DNA of 64,000 nucleotides from Schistosoma mansoni (taxonomy: Eukaryota > Platyhelminthes > Trematoda > Strigeidida > Schistosomatidae), in the NCBI RefSeq assembly GCF_000237925.1, contig NC_031495.1, positions 17,061,749 through 17,125,748 of the forward strand. Direction: 5' to 3'. How positions within the stretch are numbered: position 1 is the stretch's first letter; the number at the start of each line of letters is the position of its first letter. Under the pieces are notes generated by a model. The model was not told the DNA's origin. It did not search any database and saw only the letters and a program-made list of their open reading frames with translations. Shown here in pieces: positions 1 to 9,875 of the stretch. Position numbers and translations under genes: made by a program.

Positions 1-90
1 AACAAAATTTTACGTATCTCTTTTTTTAAAACTTTATGAAAACTTATTTATAATATTTAAACAATATACATTTTATAAGCAAAGATGAAC

Positions 91-247
91 AATGGCTAGC
101 AGTGGAATCCAGGACGTGCGTTTCGTCCCATTTGGGACTCTTCAGCTGGATTTACCTGCATCTCAGAGTTGATGTCCACTCTGGGACTCGAACTCAGTGC
201 CTTTCGCTTCAAACGCCATCGTGTTATCCACTCAGCTACTGAGTCAA
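91..247 (-). repeat. SMalpha-type tRNA-derived SINE
   Basis: Read on the minus strand, the unit begins with a tRNA-like pol III head: an A-box-like stretch near 246-225 and a B-box-like gttcgagtcc near 194-185. A hammerhead motif follows, then a tail reading towards position 91. This order (pol III head, then hammerhead) is that of the SMalpha SINEs of schistosomes. No target duplication was identified. It is a repeat and not a tRNA gene: no complete cloverleaf is visible. Confidence 0.75.
107..151 (-). ncRNA. Hammerhead ribozyme in SMalpha SINE
   Basis: On the minus strand the core reads CTGAAGA, then a stem II with GTCCC/GGGAC arms around an AAAT loop, then GACGAAACGC, and a GTC cleavage triplet followed by CTGGAT. 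The CUGANGA and GAAA core boxes are intact and ATCCAG pairs with CTGGAT as the closing helix. In schistosomes this motif self-cleaves SMalpha transcripts. From sequence this copy looks potentially active; activity is an inference. Confidence 0.75.
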
Positions 248-417
248 ACAAATAATACTCAGTGAATTCAATGCACCTTTTATCTTCAATATTATTGTAT
301 GATAAATATACCTTTAGCGTATTTAAACCAAAAAATATTCTTATAACATATATCAAATATCAATTTATGGAATGTGTAGAGACTGTAGTATTTTCAATTT
401 TGAATTTACAAACCAAT

Positions 418-546
418 CTAAGCTAGACCATTTCGTCCGATTCCAGACTCCTCAACAGTGCTCATCCATGATACCACATGAGGGACTCAAACTCGCGACC
501 TTAGGTATTCTCGATACCTAAGTGATTGTGCCACAGTATTGAGTCA
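418..546 (-). repeat. tRNA-headed SINE with decayed hammerhead
   Basis: On the minus strand a tRNA-like head lies near 546-470, with a B-box-like gagtttgagtccc. It is followed by a hammerhead-like block TTGAGGAGTC ... GGACGAAATGGTC and the tail word ggtctagctt. That tail is shared with the foldback elements at 1079 and 60593. The first core base is T where C is expected, so this copy is probably inactive. Confidence 0.55.
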
Positions 547-1129
547 TGTCTTTTAGATCATATCGTAGAACCTTGGGTAGTGTCAAAATCTCCTGAAAAT
601 CAATGTTAGTTAACGCATGTAAGATAATACATATAATTGTGAAATTTATGAAGAGAAATCTTCATTTTCGCTTAATTCTCAAAACTTTATGAAAATTCTT
701 GTCTAACAGTTAATGGAACTATCAATGGAATTTATTAAAAATTCCTGTTTAAAAATTAAGTAGCTAACAAAATTTAAATTAACTAGAAATTAAAAATACT
801 AATTAGTATACCAGTCATTTAATGAACTTATATAACCCTGTACACTTAGACAGTGTACACTATTCAGGAGAGATGATAAATTATTATTTCAATCAAAACC
901 ATATCACTTGATTAAAAATGTATACCTAGATGTAGCCATATGTCTAACTAATAGAGTTTCCAATTTCAATGTGATAAATAAAAAATTACACAAACATTGT
1001 CACAGAAGTAGTAGAATTTCTAATTATAACAAATATATGTAACAGAAAGGGTTTTTATGGATATTATAGTAATTTTAGTAGTTGAAATCATGAATCAATT
1101 GAAGCTAGACCACCATGGAAAACCTGAAA

Positions 1130-1177
1130 GCACTGGACGGCCGTTTCGTTCTAGTATGGGACTCCTCAGCAGTTCGC
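1130..1177 (-). ncRNA. Hammerhead motif, minus-strand arm of foldback element
   Basis: The minus strand reads CTGAGGAG, a stem II GTCC...GAAC with one weak pair, CGAAAC, then GGCCGTC before CAGTGC. Core boxes CUGANGA and GAAA are present. ACTG upstream can pair with CAGT downstream. Probably a genuine motif; activity untested. Confidence 0.55.
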
Positions 1178-1254
1178 ATCCATGATCCCGCCTTACGAGA
1201 TTCGGACCCAGAACCTATCGGTCTCTCGCGCGAGCGTTTAACCTCTAGACTACG

Positions 1255-1292
1255 GCTGAGGAGTCCTATACTAAGACGAAAGAGTCATCCAA
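1255..1292 (+). ncRNA. Hammerhead-like motif, plus-strand arm of foldback element
   Basis: The plus strand reads CTGAGGAGTCC, TATACTAA, GACGAAAGAGTC and then ATCC. The core boxes are present. The outer helix seen in the other arm is not obvious, so folding is less certain than for 1130-1177. Confidence 0.4.
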
Positions 1293-3068
1293 TGATTTCA
1301 GGTGTTCCATGGTAGTCTAGCTTCAATTAACTCATGCTCTCAACTATTGAATTATATATATTTATCGATAAAATAGCATCCATAGTATTAATCTTATTAG
1401 ATTTCAACCCTATACAGTGAAGTACATACGGATATGGGGTATTAATAATTTAGAAATTAGAACATACTAGTAGCTTATGCACATATAACGCAATGATGCA
1501 CATCAATCTTTAAGTATAAAACTGACCTACCAGAACTAGATAAACTGTATCTTGAAATTAAATACAGATCAACTAGCGGTGTGAGCGCCAATTTTTACAC
1601 ATAATACATCCATGCCTAATACTTAAATTGTTTTAGCCCATCAAATAAGTATACAGTGATCAGTTGTTTTGGTGGTCGATTCAAGAAAATATTTGACAAT
1701 TCACAACATTTACAGAATGGAACATGAACATTAAATTAAGACCTGTAATACTCCATATCTACTTATTTATGATACATAAAATTTAAATGCTGTACAAAAT
1801 ATGCGTGTAGGTTAGTAATAACGAAATTGGTATGGGGCTTCCTCACCCTATCCTAGTAGTTTTAAACAAATAAGTGTCATCTGAAAGCTGAATAAAGCTT
1901 CATACAAGTTAATGTAGAAGTTGTGTCTATTTGTATAAATCTTGTTTGATCATTAGTTTAAGGGCTAAAATATCTATAGTGATTTTGAGAATGCTATCTA
2001 TAGTTGATAAAAGTTACCGAAATATAGTATCCTGTATGCAAAATAATGAATTGTGTCGAAAAGATGAATATATGAGATACTGAAGTACCATAGAAAATTG
2101 TAGACAAAATTAACATTGAAAAATTATCGACAGAACTCTGAGAAGACAAAGGAAAATGTTTTAATCTCGAATAAATTTATATTTTTGACCATGTAAAATA
2201 CGAGATAATAAAGCAAGCCTGTTCTAGCCATAAAAAACTACAAACAATAACCACGAAAGGTATTAAATTCATAAGTTAATCTAGGAGAAGGCAACTATTG
2301 GAATTATCCTAAATTGTCTTACGAGTAGACACATCAAACATTCGGATGATATGAAATCTAATCAAAGAATACTTAATATAAAGTTCAAATGCTTAAATAA
2401 GATTTAGCTTCATAAAACAATAATGAAATGAATGAAAGAAAAATTTCGAATCATATAGTAGCATAAACACTAACACAATAGGTCAAATCAACTTTCTAGA
2501 TGAAGTGAATTGTCAATTGTTTTTAGGAAAATAATATTTTAACTCAACTAATTTTGGAACCATTCAAGCTAAATTTAAAACTGACAGAATAGAAAAACAA
2601 GAAAACAAACATATCTGAATGAAAAAATTAGTTTACAGTTCTAAATTTTATCAATGGCTTTCTTACATAAATATATATTCATGATAATAATGCCTACGGA
2701 AACACTCATCATTTCATGTTGAAAATCTGTTGTATTATTTTATTCACAGTGTTCACAATTACAATTAGTTCAGATTTCAAAGCTACACTGTTACTATCCT
2801 AAGAATATTAATTACACTCTAAAACAAAAGTAATGGCAGATTGAAGTTTTTTCGTGCTTAAATTTAATAGTGTGTCCACCAGAGATGGAATATTTTCTGA
2901 AACTATTATAGTTCAGGTAATGATATAGTTACTGGAAATTCTGTGAAACCCTTTAAATGGTTGATACATTGTATAAATCCCAGTTACAATAGTCCACTCG
3001 TTTTTTAAGTCCATGAATATTATATCGTGTGTGCATGCGTGCCTGTTTAGTATATGACGTGATGATCC

Positions 3069-3175
3069 CCGCCAACTAGAGAGGAGTGAATTATCGACCA
3101 GAGCAATGATACATAAAAGCCGAATGAGCAGTCTTGAGTACTTATCAGTCCTGCTTTCTGCCTAGCCCAGCCACG
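3069..3175 (+). repeat. Dispersed repeat, first copy
   Basis: This block shares an ordered set of words with 49565-49690: agtgaattatc, accaatgac-like, gagcagtct, gagtact, tcctgctttctg and ctagcccagcca. The two copies are clearly the same repeat at roughly 85% similarity by eye. I cannot assign the family; an LTR or LINE end is possible. Confidence 0.6.
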
Positions 3176-3313
3176 GGATATAACAATGAATAAATATACT
3201 TCTGTAAATTCCGTAGTTGAGATAATTACTTATCATTTCCCACGAGTTTGGGAATGAAACATGACAAACATTATTGTCTAATTTCAACAAAACACCAAAG
3301 CGATCTACAAACT

Positions 3314-3316
<3 letters not shown>

Positions 3317-3387
<71 letters not shown>

Positions 3388-3388
3388 G
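3317..3388. repeat. Compound TA/GA microsatellite
   Basis: An uninterrupted TA run of about 24 units (3317-3364) passes directly into a GA run of about 12 units (3365-3388). The open frame across it on the minus strand is an artefact of the repeat. Confidence 0.95.
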
Positions 3389-4699
3389 ATACTTGCAATA
3401 GGATGAAAGACATTTGCATTCCAATAGTGTAATAGATACTGATTCAACAAAAGCAGATGGTTCAGTTTATGGTTTCTTGGTATTAATATTTACAACTTCA
3501 ATAAATAAACTCTGTTAGTTTGCTTATAACTAACTGGTTTAGCTTATAAATGTCTATTAGTAAAATGAATTACAAAACGATTGTAAACAGATTGGGATCA
3601 ACACAACATAGTCTTAATCGTTGGTATGAAGAGATCAAAACTAAGATTATTGATTATTTCAGTATGATAACGGTCCACTTAACTAACCATTTGATTAAAT
3701 TCTGATATATTCCCTTGTTCATTATTTGATTGTTTTCCCACTGCATTTTGATAACTTCTCTTACGCATTAACCATGGTTTAATATATTTTTGGTATGACA
3801 TTCATTGTCATCTTAGAATTATTCGAATGAAATTAATACTCATTGAAGAGATCTGTTTATAAGAAGTGTTCTTTTATCGTAAAATACATTCTTCACAGAC
3901 AAGAATTTGTCTCCCCTCAAGTATTCTTGATTGTTCGGGTATATGTCAAGAGTATTGGGGATACAGTATTGAACACTAATTACATTCGTCCATTAATTGC
4001 ATTGATATTTCCGAAATATTCAATCAAAACCAGTTTATAACAATTTTATCCTGATCAGTAAAATTATGATAAACTAAATCATTAAATATTCTCTTGATTG
4101 AAACGATATACAGGCGATAGTTGAGAAATTACTTTTAGTTAACAGTTTACCTCTGAGAATTCCTAACTGATCTATATAGAAATATGAAATAAGTAATTAT
4201 TTTGAATAAAAATGTTTCCTAATTCAGTTTATGCATACACTAAACAAAATACTTTCGAAGTAATAAAGTAGTCTCAGTCACATGAGACTAGTGTAAATAC
4301 TATCTCAATGTGTATTCTATTAATTTTCGTTATCAGTCTCATTCACTGCAGACGAAACTGTCAGTGAACCTAACGTCCCAAAATAAGTATGATTAATTTT
4401 CTGAAGTCACTGAAACAGTTTTTTTCATTATTGATTCCTATCAGGTCAATGAAAATATAAAGATTTGTAGTTACCAGTCGGTGACGACAATTGAGCGTGA
4501 GACTAGAACAGGTTTACTGTTTGGAACTTTATTTAGAAACATATGTGCTCATGAAGAGATGTAGACTAATAGAGTAAGGATACAAAGCTAGTTTTAAAAC
4601 ATGCGTACATTTTGATGAAGTTCAAATAAGATTTCATTACTAATATAATTGGCTAGTAACGTGAAGGAATAATCAACTATTTCACAATATAAACAGAGA

Positions 4700-4790
4700 T
4701 GGATGGTGACCAACATTGGAATTCAGGACGCACTTTTCTACCTACCTAAGACTCGTCAGTTGGATGTACCTGCACCCCGGAGTCCCACAA
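4700..4790 (-). repeat. Decayed SMalpha SINE fragment
   Basis: On the minus strand the words ggtgcaggtacatccaact, gacgagtc and gtgcgtcctgaattcca follow the SMalpha hammerhead order. The stem II region is altered and stem pairing is poor, so this is an old copy. Confidence 0.55.
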
Positions 4791-6033
4791 TATATGCTTT
4801 AAAATATACAACATTCCCAATAAATGTTTTCTTATCGGCATTTTCGATTTTAATGTGAAGCTTCATGTATCCTTCAAGTAAATTATTCAACTTCTAATCA
4901 ATTTAACAAATACTTTTGATTAATCTCAATGCAGTTTGCTCAAATTTGTTCTATATAATTGTTTCTACTTGTAATTTCAATGCTTCGCAAAGAATTATCA
5001 AAAATTACTGATTTGCTTAAATTGTGTTTTCGAATTATCATAATAGAAATATTCAAATTAGTATTCACAGTTAAATATGTGACTTTGATAAAAAGATAAT
5101 GTGATCCATTTTAAATAAATACCATAGAAAGCTTCAGAGTGTCTGAGAGTCAGCATTCATATTCTCACATATTATACTCGTCTGGTTTAGTTTCAATTTA
5201 CTTTTTAAGATGTCTTCTTGCATCAGTTAGAACAAAGTTTCAAAACCCGAAAAATACATAACCAATCAAGTCAAATACCTTTTTTCTAATAAGAAATTAC
5301 ACCTAAATAAGGACAGAGATTAATTGGCTATTCAATATAGATATATAATTAAATAACACAACTAACCAAGTTGCTTAGGATTTAAATTCATGTCTTTCTT
5401 GTAAGGATGAAATTATTTTTATAGCGAAGGAATAAAGTGCTAAATAAGTACAACTGTATCATATATGTATGATAAAAGAGATTTCTTCTCATCAGTTAAG
5501 GCAAAAAGCAATTTTTAAAAATTATGGATATTATTTAGAACTACTTGTGAGTAGTATAAATACAACTATTCTACACAGAATGCACTTCGTACTCATCTTA
5601 AAATTAAATTAGACGAAATATCCATTAGATTTTTATAAAACCACGAAAATTTTAATACAAACAGTTCTTGAAATCGTCTTATACAGTAGGTTCTGGAGAT
5701 GGGATAAGTAAAGAGTATATGGAAAGTATTAAGATATTATCACAGTACCAAACAACTCCCATAAATCACACAAGTATGTATAGTAAGCCCTTAACTACCG
5801 ACTTCAGAAAAGAACTCACTCGCAACCAAAGTTCTTGTAAAATAAAGCAGTACCACTTTTTAAATATTTTACACTATTTGTAGGAACCTCAATCAACGCC
5901 AGTGATGAGTTGCTCTAAAATGAGACTTGGTTAAAATTCGAGTGCTTCATTCCTAGGCGTCCATTATTAGTTTCCAATAGGAAGCATGTAAATCAATGTC
6001 TCTGAATTTAATAATATAATTGATTAAAATAAT

Positions 6034-6389
6034 TGTTATATCTCGAACCTTGGTTCTTAATATGCCGCGAACTACTTGACTACTTGAACGATAGAACCCG
6101 CAAAACGTCGCAAAAGAGAGAAGACAAAGACTGGTAAGCAGGAAGTTTATTGCCCCAAACAATGTCAAAATATAGCACAGAAATCTCGTGTATTTATAGT
6201 TTTTGGCTGAAAGTAAATTAACATTTAGGTCAACCAATAAGCACATAGGTATCAAACTAATCCATCCAATGGAGAAGCTCCACGTTGGCATTTCTAGAAC
6301 ATTCCCCTAGCCGTGATTGGATGGAATGTCTGCGGCTCTTCCTGGGCTTCTTAGGGCTTCCGAGAGTCTACCGACGGGCCGTCCTTACA
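6034..6389 (-). repeat. LTR at the 3' end of the young gypsy element
   Basis: This is a 356-bp LTR in TG...CA form, indistinguishable by eye from 8274-8629. In the minus-strand reading of the element it is the downstream LTR. Confidence 0.93.
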
Positions 6390-8248
6390 CCTCCCCCTTT
6401 GAAGTCTGTGACGTATGAATTTCTTTTTGGATTTTCTTGAAGCATTGTTGTTGTTCTCGTTTTTCTGTTCATCACCCTTATTGGCTGCGCGCTCTCACTC
6501 TTAAGTTTTTCTAGTCGTTGGTTGCGGCCTTCTTTCGGGCCTTTCTCTACCAGAATGTGGAACGGTACTTGTGTGTCTACTGCTGCTGTCCTATGATCCC
6601 TTTTTATCTGATTCATATGTCTGGTACATTTTCCGTCCCTTCCACGGACTAAATAAAGTACTTTCCCGATACGCCGTACTATGACACCTGGTTCCCATTT
6701 CTGACCGCCTTGATACTTTACAAGTACCTTTTCGCCGCGGTCGTTCGTCTGATACTCTTGTACAGGTTTTCTTCTTTTCTTGGGTGGCGATTTTTTTTCA
6801 AATATCCATGGGTTCTTTGCCTGAACTTCTGATTCACCTTCTCCTGCGGCAATGAGTACATCTTCTCCATGTTTTGCCTGGGGACCGATCAACCTTGAGA
6901 GTGTATCAGATCTCACCGGACTACATATATGATTAATTGGCTGGTTAGCCAACTGCAACATTTCTATTAGGTCAAGACCAAGCAAATCTAGTCCTGGGCT
7001 TTCAGTGAGATATACTTTCACATTCTTCTGTACATTCCCTTTTTTAACTGGGCAGCATATCTCTCCAGCAATATTTACCTTCTCTCCAGATGCACTGAGT
7101 GCTAACTGAGTTGTAGGGAGCACCAAGGGTTTGCCAATATGACTCCATGTTTTGTGGCTGATAAGTGAAATATCTGAAGCAGTGTCAAGCTGTAGACGGG
7201 CACGGCGTCCATTAATCTCTAAGGTCACATATTTTCTTCGATTATGTTCTGTGCTGGTATGTGCTACCATTATTCTATTGGTTGATGAACAGTTTTTACG
7301 TCTTCGGTAATAAACACTCGATGAGCGACGGTGCATCTTCTTCTTACAACATGTTTCTTTATGTCCTTTGAGCTGACATCTAGTGCACCGGTAGTTTTTG
7401 TATGGGCAGAACCTTTTGTAATGCAGCTCTCCGCAAAACCAACATGCGGATGGAGGCTTCTTAATGGTTGTGTTCTGCTTTTGCATATAGGAATCTTTCT
7501 TCCCACTTACTGCCTGTACATAAGGTAGTCGACCATTATTTTCTACCATTGAAGTGTCATGCTTCAAGTTCACCAGATGCTGACATTCAGTAGTCACCTC
7601 TTGAAGGGTGATATTTGGACACTGTTCAATTTTGCTTAGAATTCTGGTTCTAATGTCGGCGTCTTCTGAAGATTGTAAGCTGCATACGAAAACAAGACAT
7701 TTGAATTGGTCTTCTGTCATTGCTGATAGTTTAAAGCGCTCACATTCGCGATTTATTATGCTAGCATGTTGCACCCAGTCATCATTGCCGGCTTTTACTA
7801 TTTTCAAGCACTGATATCGAATATTGAACAAGGAAAACTGTTCACCGAAAATTTGCGACAAAATTTTAACTGTTTCTTCGAATGAAATGTCTCTTGGGTT
7901 CTTGGGCAGAATGTAATTAGTATATCGTTCATGTTCAATGGTACCCAGCTTTCGTAGTAGCACCCTGACCTTGGCGGCATCATCAAAAGTTTCTAGGTCG
8001 ACATTAAATACATCTTCATATTTCTTGTACCAAGATTCGAATGTTACACCAGCAACACCATCAAAATGAAATTCGTGAATGGAATCAATGATACAATCAG
8101 CATGCGATTTGGCAGAAACATCTGTAAGTCCATTCTTATTGAGGTTCATCTGCTGGGTTAGTTTTTCGAGTATGCGCATCTGGAATTGTTCAAGCCGTTT
8201 TTCATGGCGCTCTAGAAAAACTTCAAATTGGTCAAAGGTAATAGACAT
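6368..8248 (-). CDS. Gag-protease-like polyprotein of short gypsy element
   Basis: The frame is 626 codons long. The N-terminal part is a gypsy Gag matrix/capsid-like region; residues about 57-235 contain the conserved words FESWYKKYEDVF, LLRKLGT and LPKNPRDISFEETV. Two adjoining zinc knuckles follow at about residues 269-300 (C-x2-C-x3-H-x4-C and C-x2-C-x4-H-x3-C). A retroviral-type aspartic protease region begins near residue 352 with LQLDTASDIS. The C-terminal part (about 475-560) is basic and resembles the end of gypsy pol (EKVLVKYQGGQKWEPG). The start is near the 5' LTR (8274), as expected for gag. The frame ends just inside the other LTR. Family assignment is by motif reading only. Confidence 0.85.
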   Translation of the reverse strand: MSITFDQFEVFLERHEKRLEQFQMRILEKLTQQMNLNKNGLTDVSAKSHADCIIDSIHEFHFDGVAGVTFESWYKKYEDVFNVDLETFDDAAKVRVLLRKLGTIEHERYTNYILPKNPRDISFEETVKILSQIFGEQFSLFNIRYQCLKIVKAGNDDWVQHASIINRECERFKLSAMTEDQFKCLVFVCSLQSSEDADIRTRILSKIEQCPNITLQEVTTECQHLVNLKHDTSMVENNGRLPYVQAVSGKKDSYMQKQNTTIKKPPSACWFCGELHYKRFCPYKNYRCTRCQLKGHKETCCKKKMHRRSSSVYYRRRKNCSSTNRIMVAHTSTEHNRRKYVTLEINGRRARLQLDTASDISLISHKTWSHIGKPLVLPTTQLALSASGEKVNIAGEICCPVKKGNVQKNVKVYLTESPGLDLLGLDLIEMLQLANQPINHICSPVRSDTLSRLIGPQAKHGEDVLIAAGEGESEVQAKNPWIFEKKSPPKKRRKPVQEYQTNDRGEKVLVKYQGGQKWEPGVIVRRIGKVLYLVRGRDGKCTRHMNQIKRDHRTAAVDTQVPFHILVEKGPKEGRNQRLEKLKSESAQPIRVMNRKTRTTTMLQENPKRNSYVTDFKGGGVRTARR

Positions 8249-8273
8249 CTTGATAAATTAACCCGTCGCCAGT

Positions 8274-8629
8274 TGTTATATCTCGAACCTTGGTTCTTAA
8301 TATGCCGCGAACTACTTGACTACTTGAACGATAGAACCCGCAAAACGTCGCAAAAGAGAGAAGACAAAGACTGGTAAGCAGGAAGTTTATTGCCCCAAAC
8401 AATGTCAAAATATAGCACAGAAATCTCGTGTATTTATAGTTTTTGGCTGAAAGTAAATTAACATTTAGGTCAACCAATAAGCACATAGGTATCAAACTAA
8501 TCCATCCAATGGAGAAGCTCCACGTTGGCATTTCTAGAACATTCCCCTAGCCGTGATTGGATGGAATGTCTGCGGCTCTTCCTGGGCTTCTTAGGGCTTC
8601 CGAGAGTCTACCGACGGGCCGTCCTTACA
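8274..8629 (-). repeat. LTR at the 5' end of the young gypsy element
   Basis: This is a 356-bp LTR, the partner of 6034-6389. In the minus-strand reading the primer-binding region would follow it (actggcgacgggtt at about 8273-8260). I could not match that region to a tRNA with confidence. Confidence 0.93.
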
Positions 8630-8634
8630 ATAAT

Positions 8635-9875
8635 ACTGACTGATTTAATTGTTTAGAACCAATAGATCGTGTCATGGCCATTTCTTTAGTGTTTATAATG
8701 CAACTTCTGTGTAAAACACTGTTTCTATTTAGGCATAATGAACAATGAACTTATGAGTTCTATATGTGACTGCGTGAAATGAAACAACAGAGTTCTACAT
8801 CGATCTACACAAACATAATACGAGTTTGCTAGCAACTACTCCAGAGAATATACTGTTTGTAATCAGCATTTAGTCAATTTTGGAATGTTACATACCGTTG
8901 GAAATACATATTTATTATCTCATTTTCAACATAAAATAACAAATAAGGAAATTTAACTTTTCATATCGTAATTTTATCTTTGGGAACTGGAATTTACAAT
9001 AATTAGAAACTGAGATCAACAAAATTCTTGACAAAAAACATGAGGCTTAATTGTTCACTGTCTGTTATTTGCCCTGACCTATTATTTGGTTCTTAAGAAA
9101 AAACTATTACTGACAGTAACTGAATAGTATTCATTCACAAATTAAACATAAACCCTATATTTGATAAACTGATAAATCATAAAATGAAAGGTCACAAAGA
9201 TAATATTAGATTGTCTGATGCACAAACAAATATAGTCAATCAAAAAATCTTTAGGAATGATAAAAAGAATACTTAACTCTACAGAACTATGCACAGATAA
9301 TTACAGACGAAAGCCCATTTAGCAAAACTAGAACAAAGTAACAAATAAAAAGAACTAAAAGCAATTTTCAAAATCAAAACAAAACAACAAAAATGTGTGG
9401 TTCATTGTTTACATTCTTAAACACTAGTATAGATATGCAAAAATGCATGAAAATATTTCCAAGCACTAGAATTATATGTGAAAGGTTAACCAGATGAGAT
9501 ATATTTTCATCTTTAATTAATGATTTTAGAACTAATGATGTTCAATAAAAATGATAATTTCAAAGAAAGACGTTAGCGCTATATGAGACCAAACAAAAAG
9601 AAAGGAAAAAAAGTATAAATTGTTTTACAAATTTTAATCACAGTAAATCTTTCTGTATTTTTGAGTGTGCCTTTGACAACTCAATAATGAGATAACACTC
9701 AACAAAGAAGAAATAAAAAGAAGGCAAAAACGGAGAACATAAAATATGAAATGTGTTGATAAGTCATATAAGAATAAAGAAAATAATTATATTTACAATC
9801 ACAACTAACATGGTTTTATAAAATAGAAGAGAAAATCTCAGTATTTTTTCTTAAAAGATAAAGAAATCTGATTAA
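8635..9875. other. 3' flank of rhomboid copy 1
   Basis: No coding sequence is seen. Part of this stretch is homologous to the 3' flank of copy 2. For example, 8830-8960 (caactactccaga, tgtttgtaatcagcattta) matches about 33880-33990, and ttagattgtctgat at about 9210 matches about 38685. The duplicated unit therefore extends past the gene. The poly(A) site was not identified. Confidence 0.6.

Larger units (their letters stand above)
1079..1346. mobile_element. Foldback element with hammerhead-like motifs in both arms
   Basis: The two ends are inverted copies of each other: the left end reads tagttgaaatcatga then aattgaagctagac, and the right end reads gtctagcttcaatt then ctcatg and caacta. The inverted arms run about 60 bp with scattered mismatches and continue into hammerhead-like blocks that point outward. 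The middle (about 1190-1262, minus strand) has a tRNA-like head with an A-box-like tagtctagaggttaa and a B-box-like ggtctgggtccgaa-type region. It can be read as one hammerhead SINE on the minus strand fused head-to-head to a second partial copy, or as a foldback transposon. Related units lie at 60593-60765 and, as a half, near 42203-42302. It encodes no protein. Confidence 0.6.
1347..6028. other. Non-coding stretch with small repeats
   Basis: AT-rich DNA with no open frame that looks coding. The short frames at 3843-4040 and 5668-5883 have no recognisable domain and no splice context. Recognisable items are a dispersed repeat at 3069-3175, a TA/GA microsatellite at 3317-3388 and an SMalpha relic near 4700-4790. 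I see nothing else to annotate. Confidence 0.6.
6029..8634 (-). mobile_element. Young short Ty3/gypsy LTR retrotransposon
   Basis: Two 356-bp direct repeats (6034-6389 and 8274-8629) begin TGTTAT and end TTACA, and are flanked by a 5-bp target duplication ATAAT at 6029-6033 and 8630-8634. I found no difference between the two LTRs, so the insertion is very recent. The element reads on the minus strand: a purine-rich tract (aaagggggagg) lies just inside the LTR at the low end. Parts in order are Gag, zinc knuckles, a protease-like region and a tail resembling the end of pol. Reverse transcriptase, RNase H and the integrase core are not seen, so the element is internally incomplete and must have moved with proteins supplied by a relative. 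Gag style is that of K02A2.6-like gypsy elements. Confidence 0.9.

Noticed and set aside
185-246. tRNA-like sequence with A-box and B-box words
   Set aside because: No full cloverleaf or anticodon arm; it is the pol III head of an SMalpha SINE.
3162-3419. 85-codon minus-strand open frame
   Set aside because: Mostly the translation of the TA/GA microsatellite.
5953-6291. 112-codon minus-strand frame repeated in large part at 8232-8531
   Set aside because: It lies in the LTRs of the young gypsy element and is antisense to nothing recognisable; the duplication is the LTR pair.
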